From: Rotaria sordida
Lineage: Eukaryota > Rotifera > Eurotatoria > Philodinida > Philodinidae
DNA: 64,000 nucleotides
Direction of reading: 5' to 3'
NCBI GenBank assembly: GCA_905250125.1
Contig: CAJNOL010001094.1
Coordinates: 1 to 64,000 of the forward strand
Part shown: positions 35,165-48,141 of the stretch, in pieces
Position numbering within the stretch: position 1 is the first letter of the stretch
Layout: each line of letters begins with the position of its first letter
Notes under the pieces: model-generated
Database searches by the model: none
Seen by the model: the letters and a program-made list of their open reading frames with translations, nothing else
Told to the model about the DNA's origin: nothing
Translations under genes and position numbers: made by a program

Positions 35165-38122
35165 TCATTGACCACAAACTAAGCGAATACATGACACTTC
35201 ACATCGAACTTAATGAGCAAGAAAGATAAAAACTCACATGGTGATTCTTCAAGAAATACTTCATAGTATCCATCGGCTCGTATCCTTTTCATGTTACACA
35301 GTTGAAGCGATCGCATAATTTCAGTGCCAAATTGTTTATCCGCAAATTTCGTGTATAACCTTGAATCAATCTTTGTCAATCCTTGAATACACAAAACTAT
35401 GCACATTGTTGAAAACATGTGTCATCAGACCTTCATATACGGAACCCTGCTTTAGTTGAAATAATGTGAGGTGAGGATGTAACGGACGATTATCAAGCCG
35501 CAATATTCCATTTTCTTCAAATGTTTCTCGACAAATTGCTGTGTACAAAAGGAACAATAGAGTTAGACGTTTCAATAGAAACAAATATAATATTACTAGC
35601 AATTTGTTTGAGCACATCGAGATGTGCATCATTGACGGGATTCATGAACAGAACTCTGTCGTTAAAGTTGGACAGGCCAGCAAAGCGAATTTGAGGTGGC
35701 ACCAGTTGAGCCATGCGAATGCGGTGGCATGCTTTAATCAAACATTGCTGAGCTCTAATAAAGATATAAGCTTTATGATTCATAAGATAGAGTCTTAGTA
35801 AAATGTGCTCCAAACCAAGAGGAAAGAGCGGATCCTGGTGAATCCTACAAAATACACCGAAATCCATCAGGATCCATAGAAGTCATCAGAACCTACTAAA
35901 ACCCACTTTTTCCCTTGCTCAATCTAGTCTGACAACCGCTTCACTCGATTATCAATTGATAGAACTTGAAATTCCACATTCATGAGAACCACTTCAAACT
36001 TTTAAAAAAATCTTTGATGACAGAATGACATTCGATTCTTTTATCAAAGGTTTTCTTTAAAAGAGTTTGAAATGATTCTCATGAATGTAGAATTTCAAGT
36101 TCTGTCAATTGATAACATCTTCAAGTGAAATGGCGGTCGGACTCGGTTGGAATGTGTTTTATTAATACCCTAAGATACAGATATGAGAACTTGAAAGGGA
36201 GTTAGTTCTGAAAAAGTTAGCTCCACATGAATGAATATTCTTGTCATTGCGAAGCAGACATCAGATAATATGCTAGAGTAATAACTAATAAATTCTTTGA
36301 GATAATCAGATATTGTGCGTGCTTAGGAAAACAAAGGCTCCGTTACTTGTGAAAAAATTTGCTGTTTCTGGGAATTAGAAGTCACAAGTTTGTACCATAG
36401 ACTTATACACATAAGATTTATATTTTCCGGGCCAAATAAACTGCAGGCCAAATTTATTTCCTTATTTCCTCGTCTCTTGTCATTCGGAATCATTTTTATT
36501 TCGCCTATACATGGTTTCTTCCTCAATCTACATTGGAAGTTTTAGCTATAAATAGTGATAGTTTGTTGAACAAATTGCTAATGTATCTCATCTGGTATAA
36601 TGCGAGTGAAAATAAAAAGCTTGCCAGCGCAACCCTAAGAGGTTGAAATGTAGAACTCACATACAATTGCTCTCAGAACTACAGAAAAAGTTTTACAGAT
36701 GCAGGAATCTCTTTAAAAATCAAGATTACCCGAAACCAAATGCTCCTATGAATCGATTCAAAACAAATATTTTCTACATTTTCGATTTTTCTAGGTGCTC
36801 TTATTTCTCTTTCAATTGTCATTATGTGAATACCGATCATTTTCTGTATTTCATTCATTTTTCGTTGGTCATTTCCGGTTATTCCTCTCGACTTATAACA
36901 GTGTTTTCTCTTGCTTCGTGCTAATGCTTGATCATTGTCATTGAACGACAGTTCCTTCCAGTGATGGAAGAATCCATGGGTATCTAACCACTTTTCCCAA
37001 AGAGAAGTGGTTGGATACCCATGGATTCATCCTGACACTGGCCATTCCTTTCCAAGCATATTGAAAAAATGCTGATAATACATCTTATTGCCTATTGCAT
37101 CAGTTAATGAATGTGCAACTTCATTCATTAGATTTCCTGTTATTTTGGCAAGTTCCAGAATACTCTAACAACGACTTTTCTCCTTTTTATTTTCTCGATA
37201 TAAGAGATGGAGGACAAAGCCTGAGAGCGAGTGGAAGTGGCTGTGAGTGGGTCAGAGTGAGGACAAGTGACTTCTTTGCACCTTCACTCTTACTTACCCT
37301 CAAAACCTTGTTTTCTCAAGGAATGAACAGGATTGAGAATCGGGTAAGAATGGAATAAAGCAATAGAGAAATTTCCTAAAACAGAACATCTTTGCTTCTT
37401 TATTTACGAGCAAAGTTTTTTGAATGAAAACTTTTGTTCCTTTATGTGGACAACTTCTCGTATTACTAATTTTGTTACGCCCTGCTCTTATTATTTATTG
37501 TTTGGTAATGTGTGGTCCTTCTTATCACTGTTTCAGCGATGGTAGTAAAGTAATGTGACACCCTAATCTAGATTTCATGGGAATTGCATGCTTCATTGTA
37601 CTCATGTTTTGATTTTTAATAACAAAAGTCAAAGCATACCTCTCTATTGAGGCCTTTCATGAGATCATGATAAGTATATTTTGAAACTATCATGGTGTCG
37701 TTTATAGTACCTACCTTTGTTTATCTTCATCGTTTTTCAGTTCGAATACCATGAGTGTTATGTGAAGCTTCGCAATGGAAACACTAGCTTGTGAGAGAAG
37801 TGGATTTGATTGAATGATTTCCTTCTGAATTTCAGCGGCATGATGCACAATCTAGACGTGGAATTACAGATAGAAAAGATTCTACTTTCAGTTCACTCAC
37901 TTGTTGATTCATGATTCGAAAAGCTAAAAAGGCGTTTGGACGTTCTTTTTGTTGCTTGTCCTTCTTAGCTGAAAGTTTCATTTTTTTACCAACAGATTAC
38001 TGTAACTGGTGACCAAAAATGTACTTACTTTCCGTAGCTACCTGTAATGCTTTTTTGCCAGGGCCCGTGACCAAATCTTGATCTTTAGTCGTCGAGATTT
38101 TTTTTTTTTCAAAAGATGCCAT
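35165..38122 (-). CDS. AKAP7-like 2H phosphoesterase (LigT-like), seven exons
   Basis: Exons on the minus strand, 38122-38029, 37968-37901, 37851-37715, 35754-35597, 35538-35431, 35381-35238 and 35178-35165, join in phase to 723 bases, 240 residues plus stop. The product follows the AKAP7 central (NLS) domain along its length: PNAFLAFRI, first HxT in KLHITLMVF, FAGLSNFNDRVLF, ETFEENGI, second HxT in HPHLTLF, KIDSRLYTKFADKQFG, LCNMKRIRADGYYEV. In 2H enzymes the two HxT motifs form the active site; vertebrate AKAP7 is known as a 2',5'-phosphodiesterase. The protein is essentially the bare domain, so PKA anchoring is not predicted. The third intron is about 1.96 kb and holds two or more small inverted-repeat elements; several others are 31-66 bases, and one is 49. 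ASCC1-like or other 2H proteins are alternatives, but the match is specific. Confidence 0.88.
35926..36143. mobile_element. Foldback MITE in AKAP7-like intron
   Basis: Arms 35949-36007 and 36057-36115 pair over about 59 bases (TTATCAATTGATAGAACTTG against its inverse with one change). A weaker inverted match extends to AGTCTGAC / GTCGGACT at the outer ends. Non-coding; target duplication not clear. Confidence 0.65.
36959..37040. mobile_element. 82-base hairpin with CAGTG termini (hAT-like MITE)
   Basis: The termini are CAGTGATGG and, inverted, CAGTGTCAGG. A long stem pairs AATCCATGGGTATCTAACC with its inverse around TTCCCAAAG. CAGTG ends are typical of hAT elements, but the flanking eight bases (GTTCCTTC-like and GCCATTCC) match only weakly. 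It lies in the large AKAP7-like intron. Confidence 0.55.
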
Positions 38123-38165
38123 AGTAAATATCTGAAACAGAAACTATTGAAAGCCACATCAAAGG

Positions 38166-38230
38166 GTGTGGATGTGAGTGTGAGTGAAGAAAAGATACAC
38201 ACTTACACCCACACCCACACCCACACCCTG
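38166..38230. repeat. TG/CA snapback repeat next to a gene start
   Basis: GGTGTGGATGTGAGTGTGAG, spacer AAGAAAAGATA, then CACACTTACACCCACACCC and further CCCACAC units. It lies about 45 bases upstream of the AKAP7-like ATG, so it falls in that gene's 5' UTR or core promoter. Confidence 0.65.
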
Positions 38231-39535
38231 ATTTAATCGATGAAATTCAGCCACTTCGATTAAGAGCGCACCGCGTAGAGTTACGGTATTTTCCATCGAC
38301 GACGAATAACCAGACGAAATGAATAGAGCAGCAACGTCAATCTTATCATACGATGATGTGTCTTTCTACTTACCGGCAACTCAGTCACCAAGCGTCAGAA
38401 CATCCGATTCACCTTGCCATAAGAGAAGTCAGTTGGCACAATCGAGCTCGTTTCCACCTTGTGTTCAATATTGACCATTGATTCACAGTGCAGCATGATC
38501 AAGTGTAACAACAGCAGAGCCGACCGAATCCAAGAATCCCATTATCTATGCTCGCCGAGTGTCGTACTGTTGCACATATTCACTATGATGTTCATCGTTG
38601 GAGAATATAACATATACATACAAACTAAGACTTCTCATTCGAGCCCGTTGTTGCGATAATTTTTACGCTGTACTGGCTTGAGATTGTGTTACAGCACAAC
38701 TATAGTTCGTTTGTTGACATGCCACAAATCGAAGGTTGTCAGCGAGAAGAGCAAGATAGATCACGAAAATGCCTATTATCGTCTACTGTCTGCCTTTCAA
38801 CCTGCAGCGATTGAGTGTAGTGATGTGATGTGATATGTGATGTTGGTATTCTTTTTACTTCTATTATGACTGTGTTTTTATTATTTCTCGTTGTTCTTTG
38901 ATGGCCTCGTGTAGACGCCGACAAAACAAGATTGAAAGAAAGAAACGCGAGACAAGTACATGAAAACAAGTGTAACAATACTTTCGCCCTTTGTAAAGAT
39001 AAAGATAATGATCGCTAAATAAAAACGGGTGGAATTGAAGTAGCTTTATCAGTCCTGACAACATAGAATTTTATTTCAAAAACAGTGTGAATAAGTAACT
39101 CATACAACGTCATTCGTAGACATCTCAAATGTATTGATCTGAAAGGTTGATATTTAAATAATGGAGAATTTTCTCCTATCGAAATAGTAGTCGACTGTCA
39201 TGGCTTTATGTCTTATTCTACATCGAGGCACAAGGATGCTATCAATGGTTATATGCAGGATGTCAATGTTTGAACTCATTTTACTCACACCCTCAATATC
39301 CTGATTGTGACTTTCATTGTAGTTTCCAATTCAATATTGTAAAGGTACTGAACGTCTCACAGTCGTCGGGTGTGGGTATGCATCGTCTCCTCACGCATAC
39401 CCACATCCTTAAATTAGATATGAAATATGTAGCTGAAGTGTAGTCTTTTTATCGAACATTATTCTTAAATAGCAAACAAAGTTTAGACCGCAAACCAATA
39501 AAAAGAAGTGAATGATAAGAATATTTCTTACAAGG
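38231..39535. other. Upstream region of the AKAP7-like gene
   Basis: It is richer in GC and CpG than most intergenic DNA here. A 50-codon ATG frame on the plus strand from 38319 (MNRAATSILSYDDV...) points away from the AKAP7-like gene and could be a divergent first exon, but no further exon is seen. A short TG/CA snapback (GGGTGTGGGTATGC ... GCATACCCACATCC) lies at 39366-39412. Confidence 0.35.
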
Positions 39536-42235
39536 AAACATTTCTAGGCGTTGGAGAGCTTTTCAGTCGGAGCTTAGTACATCTTGTAGACCTTGGTGAA
39601 CTATGTCTACTCTGAAAAGAATTCATGTCCATGGCTTGTTTCTAAGAAGACCGAACGTTTTTAGTGAGTTTCGGCTATAGGACTCGATATTTGCACCAGT
39701 GCCGTAGCCAAGGGAGGGGCAAATGGGCAATTGCCCATTTCATTTGGAGATTTACCCATTGAAATTTTTATTAGTAAGTTTTTGCCCGTTGAAATTTTAC
39801 TTTTTCAGAATTGTTTATTTATTTTTGAACTAGATAGTAACCCTACTTTTTTTCTTCCATCTCAATCCTACATGTACTTTTTGCTTGTTCCCTCTGTGCA
39901 GAATGAAGAAAAGAATCGCGTCTGGTATTTTCACCAGGGTTACCCATGTAAAAATTTTTGCTAATCTAACGAAACTTTGTGACATCAAAATTCGTTAAAA
40001 ATTTAACGATTTAACGATTAAAAATGTTACAATTTTGATCATGAAAACGCGTTAAAAGTGCGCAAAATTAACGCGTTCTCAAATTCTAACGATCTTTTTT
40101 TCGTTAGATCAATAAGTTTTTAATAATTCTTGACACGTGAATTTATTGAGAAACGCGTTAAATACGAAAGCTGATTAATATATTATCCCTCAGAATTTTT
40201 CATACATTCTTATTTACTGCAAGTATGATGAACTTCTTTCAATGATCAATATCTTGCTTAGCTTCACTCGTCCGAAGAAAAAAGTCTAGCTACTCAATTC
40301 AATATTTGATATACTTTCTAATAAGATGCTTCAGAAAGCATTGTTGTCACTATAAATATTTTGTAATAGCTAGCAAAACCACCGAGGAAATACAATATAT
40401 TGTTTTATTTTGTCGATATCTCGAAACTAAAACTATTTATGGCTTTACTTGCTACAACTTTGCATTCTTGTATGTACCAGGAATGTATTTAATAGTCGGC
40501 AGAAATGATAAGACTATTACTAGTTTAAAACCTAAGATATCGACAAAGTAAAAAACAAATATTGTACTGTTTGATTTGTTTCGCTATCAATTATAAAATA
40601 TTTTTAGTGGTAATAATGTTATCTTAAGCATCTTATTAGAAAGTACATCTAATATTGAATTGATTAGCTGGATTTTCCTCCTCAGACGAGTAAAACTTAG
40701 CAAGATATTGATCATTGAAGAAATTTCATCATATTGGCGGTGAATAAGAATGTATGGAAAATTCTGAGGAGTAATATATTCATTAGCTTGAACTATGGAA
40801 AGATAGATTACATGAACTAATATAATTTGATTATCGCCTTCCTCTTAACTTAGTATACCAGCTTACATATTTAACAGAGATAAACCAGTCATATTTTTCA
40901 TATTAGATCCAGATTCTATAAGCGAAAAACTTAACTCAGCTCAACTCAATAGCGTAAAAGAGGAATTTATATCAATACACACTCATATAGGTGGCATGTA
41001 GCTCGAGTGAGAAAGTTAAAATATCACACGTGTGAAAATGAATGCAGCATTTAACGATATATAATGAGTTAGTTACCATTACAATGACCATCACGTGTGA
41101 AAACACGTGAAAAATCTAACGCGTTAAAGCGAATTTTCCAAATCTAACAAAAATTCATGAAAATTTTCTTCGTGAGACTTCATTAATTTACCTTTTAAGG
41201 CGGCTTATGACCTTAACTGAAGCAATTATTTCGCTAAACTTTTTTTTTATCATACGGAGAAGAAATGATGATGTACGAAGTACAGAATTAGATTCCTTCA
41301 GATATAAAACCCATAGTATAATTTTAAAGAGAAAATGAAAGAGGATTATCTTTGTCTAGGATTAATTCAAGTGGTTTTGCTAGCGATTAATACAAAGTTG
41401 AGATTTCTCTAAAGGAGAGCTCTGCTTAATCTGATAAAAAGCTTTTGATATCTGGATTGATATAGTTCACAGAGACACTTGATATTTCGTAAATATAAGT
41501 CTTTCAAGATGATTTTTGTGTAATTTGCATAAACAAATATGTTACTCAAAAAATCATGAATATTGTACGCATGAAAACGATTAGTAGATTGAGTGATGTA
41601 TAATTAAATGACGTTCGTTAACAATTAAAATTTTCATTAAAACTCGTTAAAATATTTCACTCACAAAAACAGTTACTAGATTTAACAAGAATCAATCAGT
41701 TAAGTTTCGTGAAAAATACAGAAATTCATGAAACCGTGTTAATATGTTTAACGCATGAAAATGAATACCAAGTTTGACGATATTTAACATGATAAGATTG
41801 GTTAAAAACAAAAAAACCTCAAGAAATATCGTTAAACTTCTTAATGCGTGAAAATGAATGCAACGTTTAACGATATATAATGAATTAGTTACAGTTAAAA
41901 CGATAATCACGAGTGAAAAATCTAATGCGTTTACACGAGTTTTCGGAATATAACGAAAGTTCATGAAATTTTCTTCGTGAAATTTCGTTTATTTGTCTTT
42001 TAACACATTTTTTGCGCTAATATTAAGAATCATTTTGTTAAATACCTTTTTATTTTTACATGGGTATAGTATTGGTGCAAATGTCGGGTCCTATAGCCAA
42101 AACTCACTAAAAACATTCGATCTCGTCAGCAACAACCTATGGGCACGAACTCTGCTCAGAATAGATATAGTTTACCAAGGTCTACAAGATGTACTAAGTC
42201 CTGACTGAAAAGAGCTCCAATAACTAGGAATGTTT
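39536..42235. mobile_element. 2.7-kb nested palindromic element
   Basis: The outer arms 39536-39697 and 42073-42235 are inverted copies (TTTTTAGTGAGTTTCGGC, CTATAGGAC, GTACATCTTGTAGACCTTGG). Pairing resumes at TACCCATGTAAAAAT (39941) after an insertion in the left arm. A second inverted pair lies inside at about 40168-40332 and 40625-40790 (ATGATCAATATCTTGC, CTTTCTAATAAGATGCTT). Many AACGCGTTAAA-like motifs lie between. No transposase frame survives. Confidence 0.65.
39698..39937. mobile_element. hAT-like fragment inserted in the left arm of the palindrome
   Basis: The sequence after CACCA starts CAGTGCCGTAGCCAAGGGAGG, minus its last base a pattern common at hAT termini, and the segment is missing from the matching right arm at 42067-42072. 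CACCAG occurs at both edges. It contains a duplicated TTGCCC / GTTGAAATTTT motif. The other terminus is not clear, so it may be truncated. Confidence 0.45.
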
Positions 42236-42514
42236 TCTCGTTAACATTCAAGAGTTATTCAATAAACAGTTGAGGACATTTTTTAAAAAGACAGATATTA
42301 GTGTTAGTATAACGTTTAGATTTATAAATGCAATGCTTAAAATGCCAAAGAAGTCTTGAATATGTTTATAAAATCCTAAACAACAGATAGTCACAACAAC
42401 AATGAAATAATTTGGTCATTAAATGTCAAACGTTTATTTGATGATGGGTGACATTAATTTGTAAAGTTATATTTATCTGGAATGAGTTGCGTTGTTTAAT
42501 TGATGACATTTGAT

Positions 42515-44967
42515 CTAGATATAGAGAAAGTCTCTCGATCGATGATGATCAAAGATAGTCGGATATGGTCGCTGTTCTCCTGCTCCCCATTGACAAGGAT
42601 CAGGATAGAGTGTTAGGTTCCATTTTTTCGCGAGTAGGCTCAAAATGGATTGATCATGTCGATGGTCACGAAATTCTGGGTAGTTTGGTGAGCCAAGAAC
42701 ATTTGCATCGTCCGTTATTGCTCGACTGTCCTGTGCATAAGTCAACCATTCAGATACAAAACTCATGCTCATAAAACTCTTCTTTACTACAATGTATGAA
42801 GCTAGGCCAGAACGCGAATTTAAGTATTCTGGTTTGTCAACATTCAGAAGAATCAATGTATCGCGTTTTGTCCAAGGCAATTCCTAAAAAGAACCAATTA
42901 AATATATAGTAGATAGTATTATAACTGAAAATAAATTACTCTATCATATATCAGAGACGTCTTTTGATAAAACTTGATGACTTTTCATATATAGATAAAG
43001 TAAAACAAGGTGACTTTCAGATTTCCCATGCATTCATTTTTGACGATTATTCATCTTCTATCATTGTCAAATCGAAGATACTATACTTCAAGGCATGCTT
43101 TATCTAACTGTATAAGAGACTTTCTTATGTACCTTAAACAACGTGAAAAATTAGCTAAACAAAAGTAAATCTCATAACATTGCTGTGACTCTGATGCAAT
43201 GAAGAGAATTAGTTGTTAACAAAATTCAATCGAGAAATAGCTGAAACCAGCATATATTCTAAATCTATACGATGAATACTATCTATTAATTAAAGAAAAG
43301 TTATTGTGTTGGGCTTATTATCTCGGAGTGAAAAATTAATAATTAGTTTGAAATGATTTTCCAAACTGCTTGTTTCAGTAAAAACGAGTACGCACTCCTT
43401 GGCAGACATTCAAATTCATGCAAAATTTATCAGTATATTATGCTATTTATAAACATTCTTGGACTTTACAGATATTTTCAGCGTTTGTCGGCGCAGAAAA
43501 GTTCTAACTCAACAAAAGTACTATATTTGAAATCAACTCATAAAACTGAACTCAAGGATACGTAAAAAAGGTGGTTTTTAGAAAAATTTTCCTCCTTGAA
43601 AACATATGAGTAAGGGTACCTATCCCTCATGCATTTTTCCGTAATACTACACAATCATTTCTGTACAAAAGAAATTGTTTTTTTCCCGAGCAAGAGAGCC
43701 ATATTTTCGTCTGACCTATAAAAACAAACGTAGGCTGGGGTATGAGATTGAGAAATTTTGGTACTTGTCTAGGAACTGCTTGTCATGAGAAAAGCTTTCA
43801 GAACAATCCCTACAAGATTAAAATATGAAGCACGGTAAGTTACTCTAATTATGATGAAGAGACCTAGTCATATCTATTACAGTTCATGACGAGTCAAAAA
43901 CCAGCATATTCAAACTAGTAACTGTCGTGATCTGCGTAGCGAATAGAGCGGTGATTCATGTTTTGTCGCTCTATACTTCAGTACTCACTAACAATTGTTT
44001 TTCACAAAAATAGTAGCGTATTCTTAGCGTGGCTAATGAGTGGGAGCCTAAGGCATATCTAATGAAGTCTGCGTCAGATATTATTACTTGGAAAGTTTTG
44101 AGTTTGTCAAATTACACTAGCTTCTCTGTACACTGCAAAATCAGATAGATCTAATTAGTTTGGAGTTCTTTTCAAGTTCTCACTGAATGTACATTTTGAT
44201 CTTTCGATTTGATAGGTACCGTTCAACTAGTCAGAGAAATCAGAAGCAAAAAACTCAATCTTTCAACTTTATACCTTCAGTAGTATCTATTTGAGCATAA
44301 TAGAACTATCCGACTTCACTATTTACTCATCTTTTTTCGAAATATTAGTATGAATTTGCCTTACATGCCAGTCTGGCAGTTTAAATACAATAATATCTTG
44401 TTGTGCCGTCAATTTTGTCAGATAAGAAATGTTGGTGATAACGTTCACTGTCGCATCGGTATAGACAATAATATCACCATCGCGTGCTAGATACAATTCT
44501 CGAAAAATGATATATGGTTTCCATAACCAATAGCCAGCACCTCGTCTTCGTTGAAGAATGTGTTTATTCCGATTGAAAAATCTAGGATCCGAATCGAATA
44601 TCCGTTTGTTAAACATCAAACATTGTTGAATTCCATGTTTCAAACTTGTCAGACAATTATTTCGTTGTGAACGTTTACAGCACCGAGAAGCGAAGTTAAT
44701 TAGTAGAGGATAACAACGTTGAACACTCTTCTCAGTGTTATAAATGCGAACCATATGACATGTAGAAGAATTGTTTTGAAGTTCATTTGACATCAATGCA
44801 GGCATAATCTTGTCACAGAGTAATGCCTCTCGCATAAGAATGAGCCAACTAATAATAAACATGATAAAAGTAATAGTTCTGCAAGAAATTGCATGAACTC
44901 GTAGGCCACTACAAAAATAACGGCATAATGCTGCATATTTAGCACGATTTCGCCGGATTTTTAACAT
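42515..44967 (-). CDS. Type II membrane glycosyltransferase-like protein, two exons
   Basis: Exon 1 is 44967-44365 (201 codons, GTAAGG donor) and exon 2 is 42883-42515 (122 codons plus stop, acceptor TTTTTAG), both in phase 0, for 323 residues. A hydrophobic segment (TITFIMFIISWLILM) near residues 32-47 fits a Golgi-type signal anchor. The lumenal part has GAGYWLWKPYII, GDIIVYTDA, LPWTKRDTLILL, SEWLTYAQDSRAITDD and HRHDQSILSLL, a motif series I associate with a glycosyltransferase-like family seen in bacteria, viruses and some eukaryotes; the YTDA position may be the metal/sugar site. Donor sugar and acceptor are unknown. The 1.48-kb intron holds no recognised gene. The start at 44967 is the first ATG before the anchor. 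Confidence 0.75.
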
Positions 44968-47900
44968 CTACAAGGGTAAATGACTGCAAGTATGAGATTA
45001 TTATTTAAAGAAATTAGAACGCTTCAAAGATCATTTCATTTTTTTTTTTGCAAATAATAATTTCGATTCCCAGCAGTTCAACTTTGTTCGAATTAGGTCA
45101 ATATAGTTCATTTAGATTAAGTTAGGGCTCTAAAAAAATAGAAGTCCCTTTTTTCTTTTCTTGAAGTTATTAAAAATATTCCCTCCAAAAAGAAATTTAG
45201 TCTTAATAACTGCTGCTATTCTAATTAATGGGTAAAATTTATTGTTATTAAGGTGCTTGAACGAAGAATTTTCGTACAAAGAGTACCAAAACCTAGCCTA
45301 AGGAAAACTGATATGTTGAAAACAGAAACCATTATCATTTGTTGCATACGTTGCCTTTAGAAATTGAAAAATTTTAATTTTTTTACCTGATTTGTCCGTA
45401 ATAAATTGTAAACCTGAGTATGATTTTGTAAGAAAAGGTAATTTAAGATGACAGGAAAGATTTAAAAAAGTTATATCGAACTAGACGGACTGTAAGAAAG
45501 TAGATGGAAGAGAAGAAGAAAGGAAAACTAATACAAAATTAAAACAAATAGATGCTAGCCATTCAAGAAGATGTTTAGTATAGCCACAATGTCGAAGTCA
45601 TCTAATTGCATGACAGATTCATGTATTTATGCTGAATGAAAGAAGTTTTCAATGCTTTGTAGAATTCTCAGAAATCGTCTAACCTACCTTTGTTTGTTCT
45701 TTCTTTTTTCCATTTCTTCGTTTTTTTTCTTTGTTCTTCTCCTTTTTGTCGCTTTCTCTATTCTTTCCGGCCAATTTATGTAACTAATTATTATAGGCTC
45801 CACTTTGACAGTTTGTCTTTCATTTTCTCCTTTCTCTTTTGAACCTATTTACTCTTTCGTCCTTGATTTCATCTACATCTCGATTTCTCTCCTTCTTCTT
45901 TCTTTTTCCTCGATATGATACTATTCTTCTTACGAGATCATCTCTTTAGTCAATGTGATATCTTTCGATCACATTGTGATTTCTATGTTGTGTTCGTTTG
46001 TCCCTCCCCTCAATCCGGGATGTGTGTGATAATGTTGTTAGATAATGTTTTGCACTTGGAGTTCGATTCAACAATATGTTGACCTTTCTTCTATATTTAT
46101 TAAGAAATAAAAAAATGTCCGTCATACAATAGTTATGCCCGCACATATACGTATAAATATCGCAATGAAGAAAAGAAGAGGAGAAGAAAGATCACGAACA
46201 AAAGTGACATGAAAGAAAAAACATAAGAAAAGATGTCGTTCCTAACAGATGTATATACGAGCGTTTCTCTCTGATTTAATTGATCTAATATTATATAGTT
46301 GTTGTATGCGTGAGTGTGATATGGCGTGTAAGTTTTTATCAAATAAAAGCGAGGAAGATTCCAAAGGAACTTATCCATTAATATTAATATAAACGTCCTT
46401 TTAGCACTAAAATGATCAGACGACGATCAAAAAGTTTACAGTACAAAAATGGAGTCTATATACGAGTTGCATTTTCCTCCGCATTTCATCTCTCTTAGTC
46501 TCCATGAGAAAAAAATTGTGCAGAACAGCATTTCAACGCTAACTTTAAAAAACTTTTTTCTACATTGGAACACACCGTTATTTATTTTAACATGTGAAGT
46601 TACATTTTTTTGCAACGCATGTGAACTGACGTTCTTTTTTTACTTACAACGCTATTTTAAGTATCGTTCAAACGCGTTTGCTTTTATGAGTGTTTAATGC
46701 TTTGCCTCTCATACAATTAGACGCGCTTTTTGACGTTCTTTTACTGAGCACCATGAGTTTTTTTTACAAACACGTTAGAGCACAGTTTTGATAGTGTATT
46801 CTTTTTTGGGGAAAAAGTGTCTTATTTCACAAACAAGTTAAATGAATATTTGGATTCGTATTTTGAGTAAAAACTTCTTTTTATAAACTGAAACCCTACT
46901 AATACCTAGACAAACATTTTGGGTGTGAATGTCGACATGGGTGTTCTCTTTACCCAAATATATAGTTACAACTATGGTACATCCACTCCTAAATATAAGA
47001 ATGACAAATATAATCCCAGTATTGGTTTTGTTTTTTGTCATTCGTTCTATGTACTTAGTTGATGTAATAAATTATAATTACACTCAGGTGGGGCAATTCG
47101 GATCACAAACTAGAAAATCGATTTTATTTTTATTCGTTCTCATTTACTGTACATCGTAACGGGGTGATTTTTGGAGTGTAACTAGAACAAACTGTGCTCT
47201 TTCCAATGTTGAAAGAATTTTTTAAAAACCTTTTGCTGAAAAAAAGTTATAGTCAAAATGGCAAAAGGTCTGTCGTGCTGATCCGAATTGCCCCATTTAG
47301 GATAATTCGGATCAATAAGTCAATCTAGTTGGAGTAATTCGGATCATTCCAGCAAAAATGTATGGAACGTATTTTCCCATCTCATAACTCATTTTTTATC
47401 CATTAATATATGGAAAAAAATGATATGGTTGAATAGCCCAAAGTGTCTTCTATGGGACCTGAAAATATCTCAATAAATGAACGAACCGTTGTGATGTAGT
47501 ATTTGTAACACTGACACCTCTATTAACTAGGTTTTTTAAGGAAAAAATGGATTCCGGGTAATTCGGATCACCTAAGCAAACTTGTCCGGGTAATTCGGAT
47601 TGTTCCAGCTATTTTAGCTGGAGAGCACTTTTGAAACCTCTCTCACTTCTACAGTACAAATTCGACTAGTACTTCTCAAGGCAAAGTTGTTCATCTTACT
47701 GTCCTCTATCTATACGTGTAAAATAAGATAACATTCATTGGAAACAATTAACTATTTTTCTAATTAATCGAATCATCGAAAAAAAGTGTTTTTTTCTAGC
47801 ATACCCCACTCTCTTTCTCAAATTATTTCAGACCTAAAATAAATCATTAGAGAAAAAAAATTTGGTATTACAGATGCAGAAATGTTTGCGCTACAAAATG

Positions 47901-48141
47901 GTATAAAAGAAAAAAAATATTGATGACTCATAATATTGAGTTATACTACTATTAATCATAGGACAAGATATTGTTATATACCAAAATTTTCATTTTATTC
48001 AAGTTTTCGTGTAAATGATATGGTAAATCACCACAAGTAAAACTATACAGAATACGAATACGATTTAATTATCATCTTTGACTACGAAATAGATAAAGAC
48101 ATAGTAGTCTAATGAATTAAAATAGAAAGAAAACACATTAA
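44968..48141. other. Intergenic region upstream of the glycosyltransferase-like gene
   Basis: It holds a pyrimidine-rich stretch (about 45690-45930) and the AATTCGGATCA repeat cluster listed separately. Several short open frames show no domain. Confidence 0.45.
47083..47606. repeat. Cluster of six AATTCGGATCA motifs
   Basis: The motif GG-R-TAATTCGGATCA or a close variant occurs at about 47090-47103, 47278-47294 (inverted), 47301-47314, 47332-47346, 47555-47570 and 47587-47600. Several copies are preceded by GGGG or CCGGG. The spacing is irregular. It resembles terminal and subterminal transposase-binding repeats of a DNA transposon, but no clear outer boundary was found. Confidence 0.5.

Noticed and set aside
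35755..35867. Extension of the AKAP7-like exon 4 upstream to 35867
   Set aside because: The frame is open, but using the TTTATTAG acceptor at 35755 keeps phase and removes 36 residues that do not fit the family alignment.
42565..42774. Plus-strand 69-codon frame
   Set aside because: It is the antisense shadow of glycosyltransferase exon 2.
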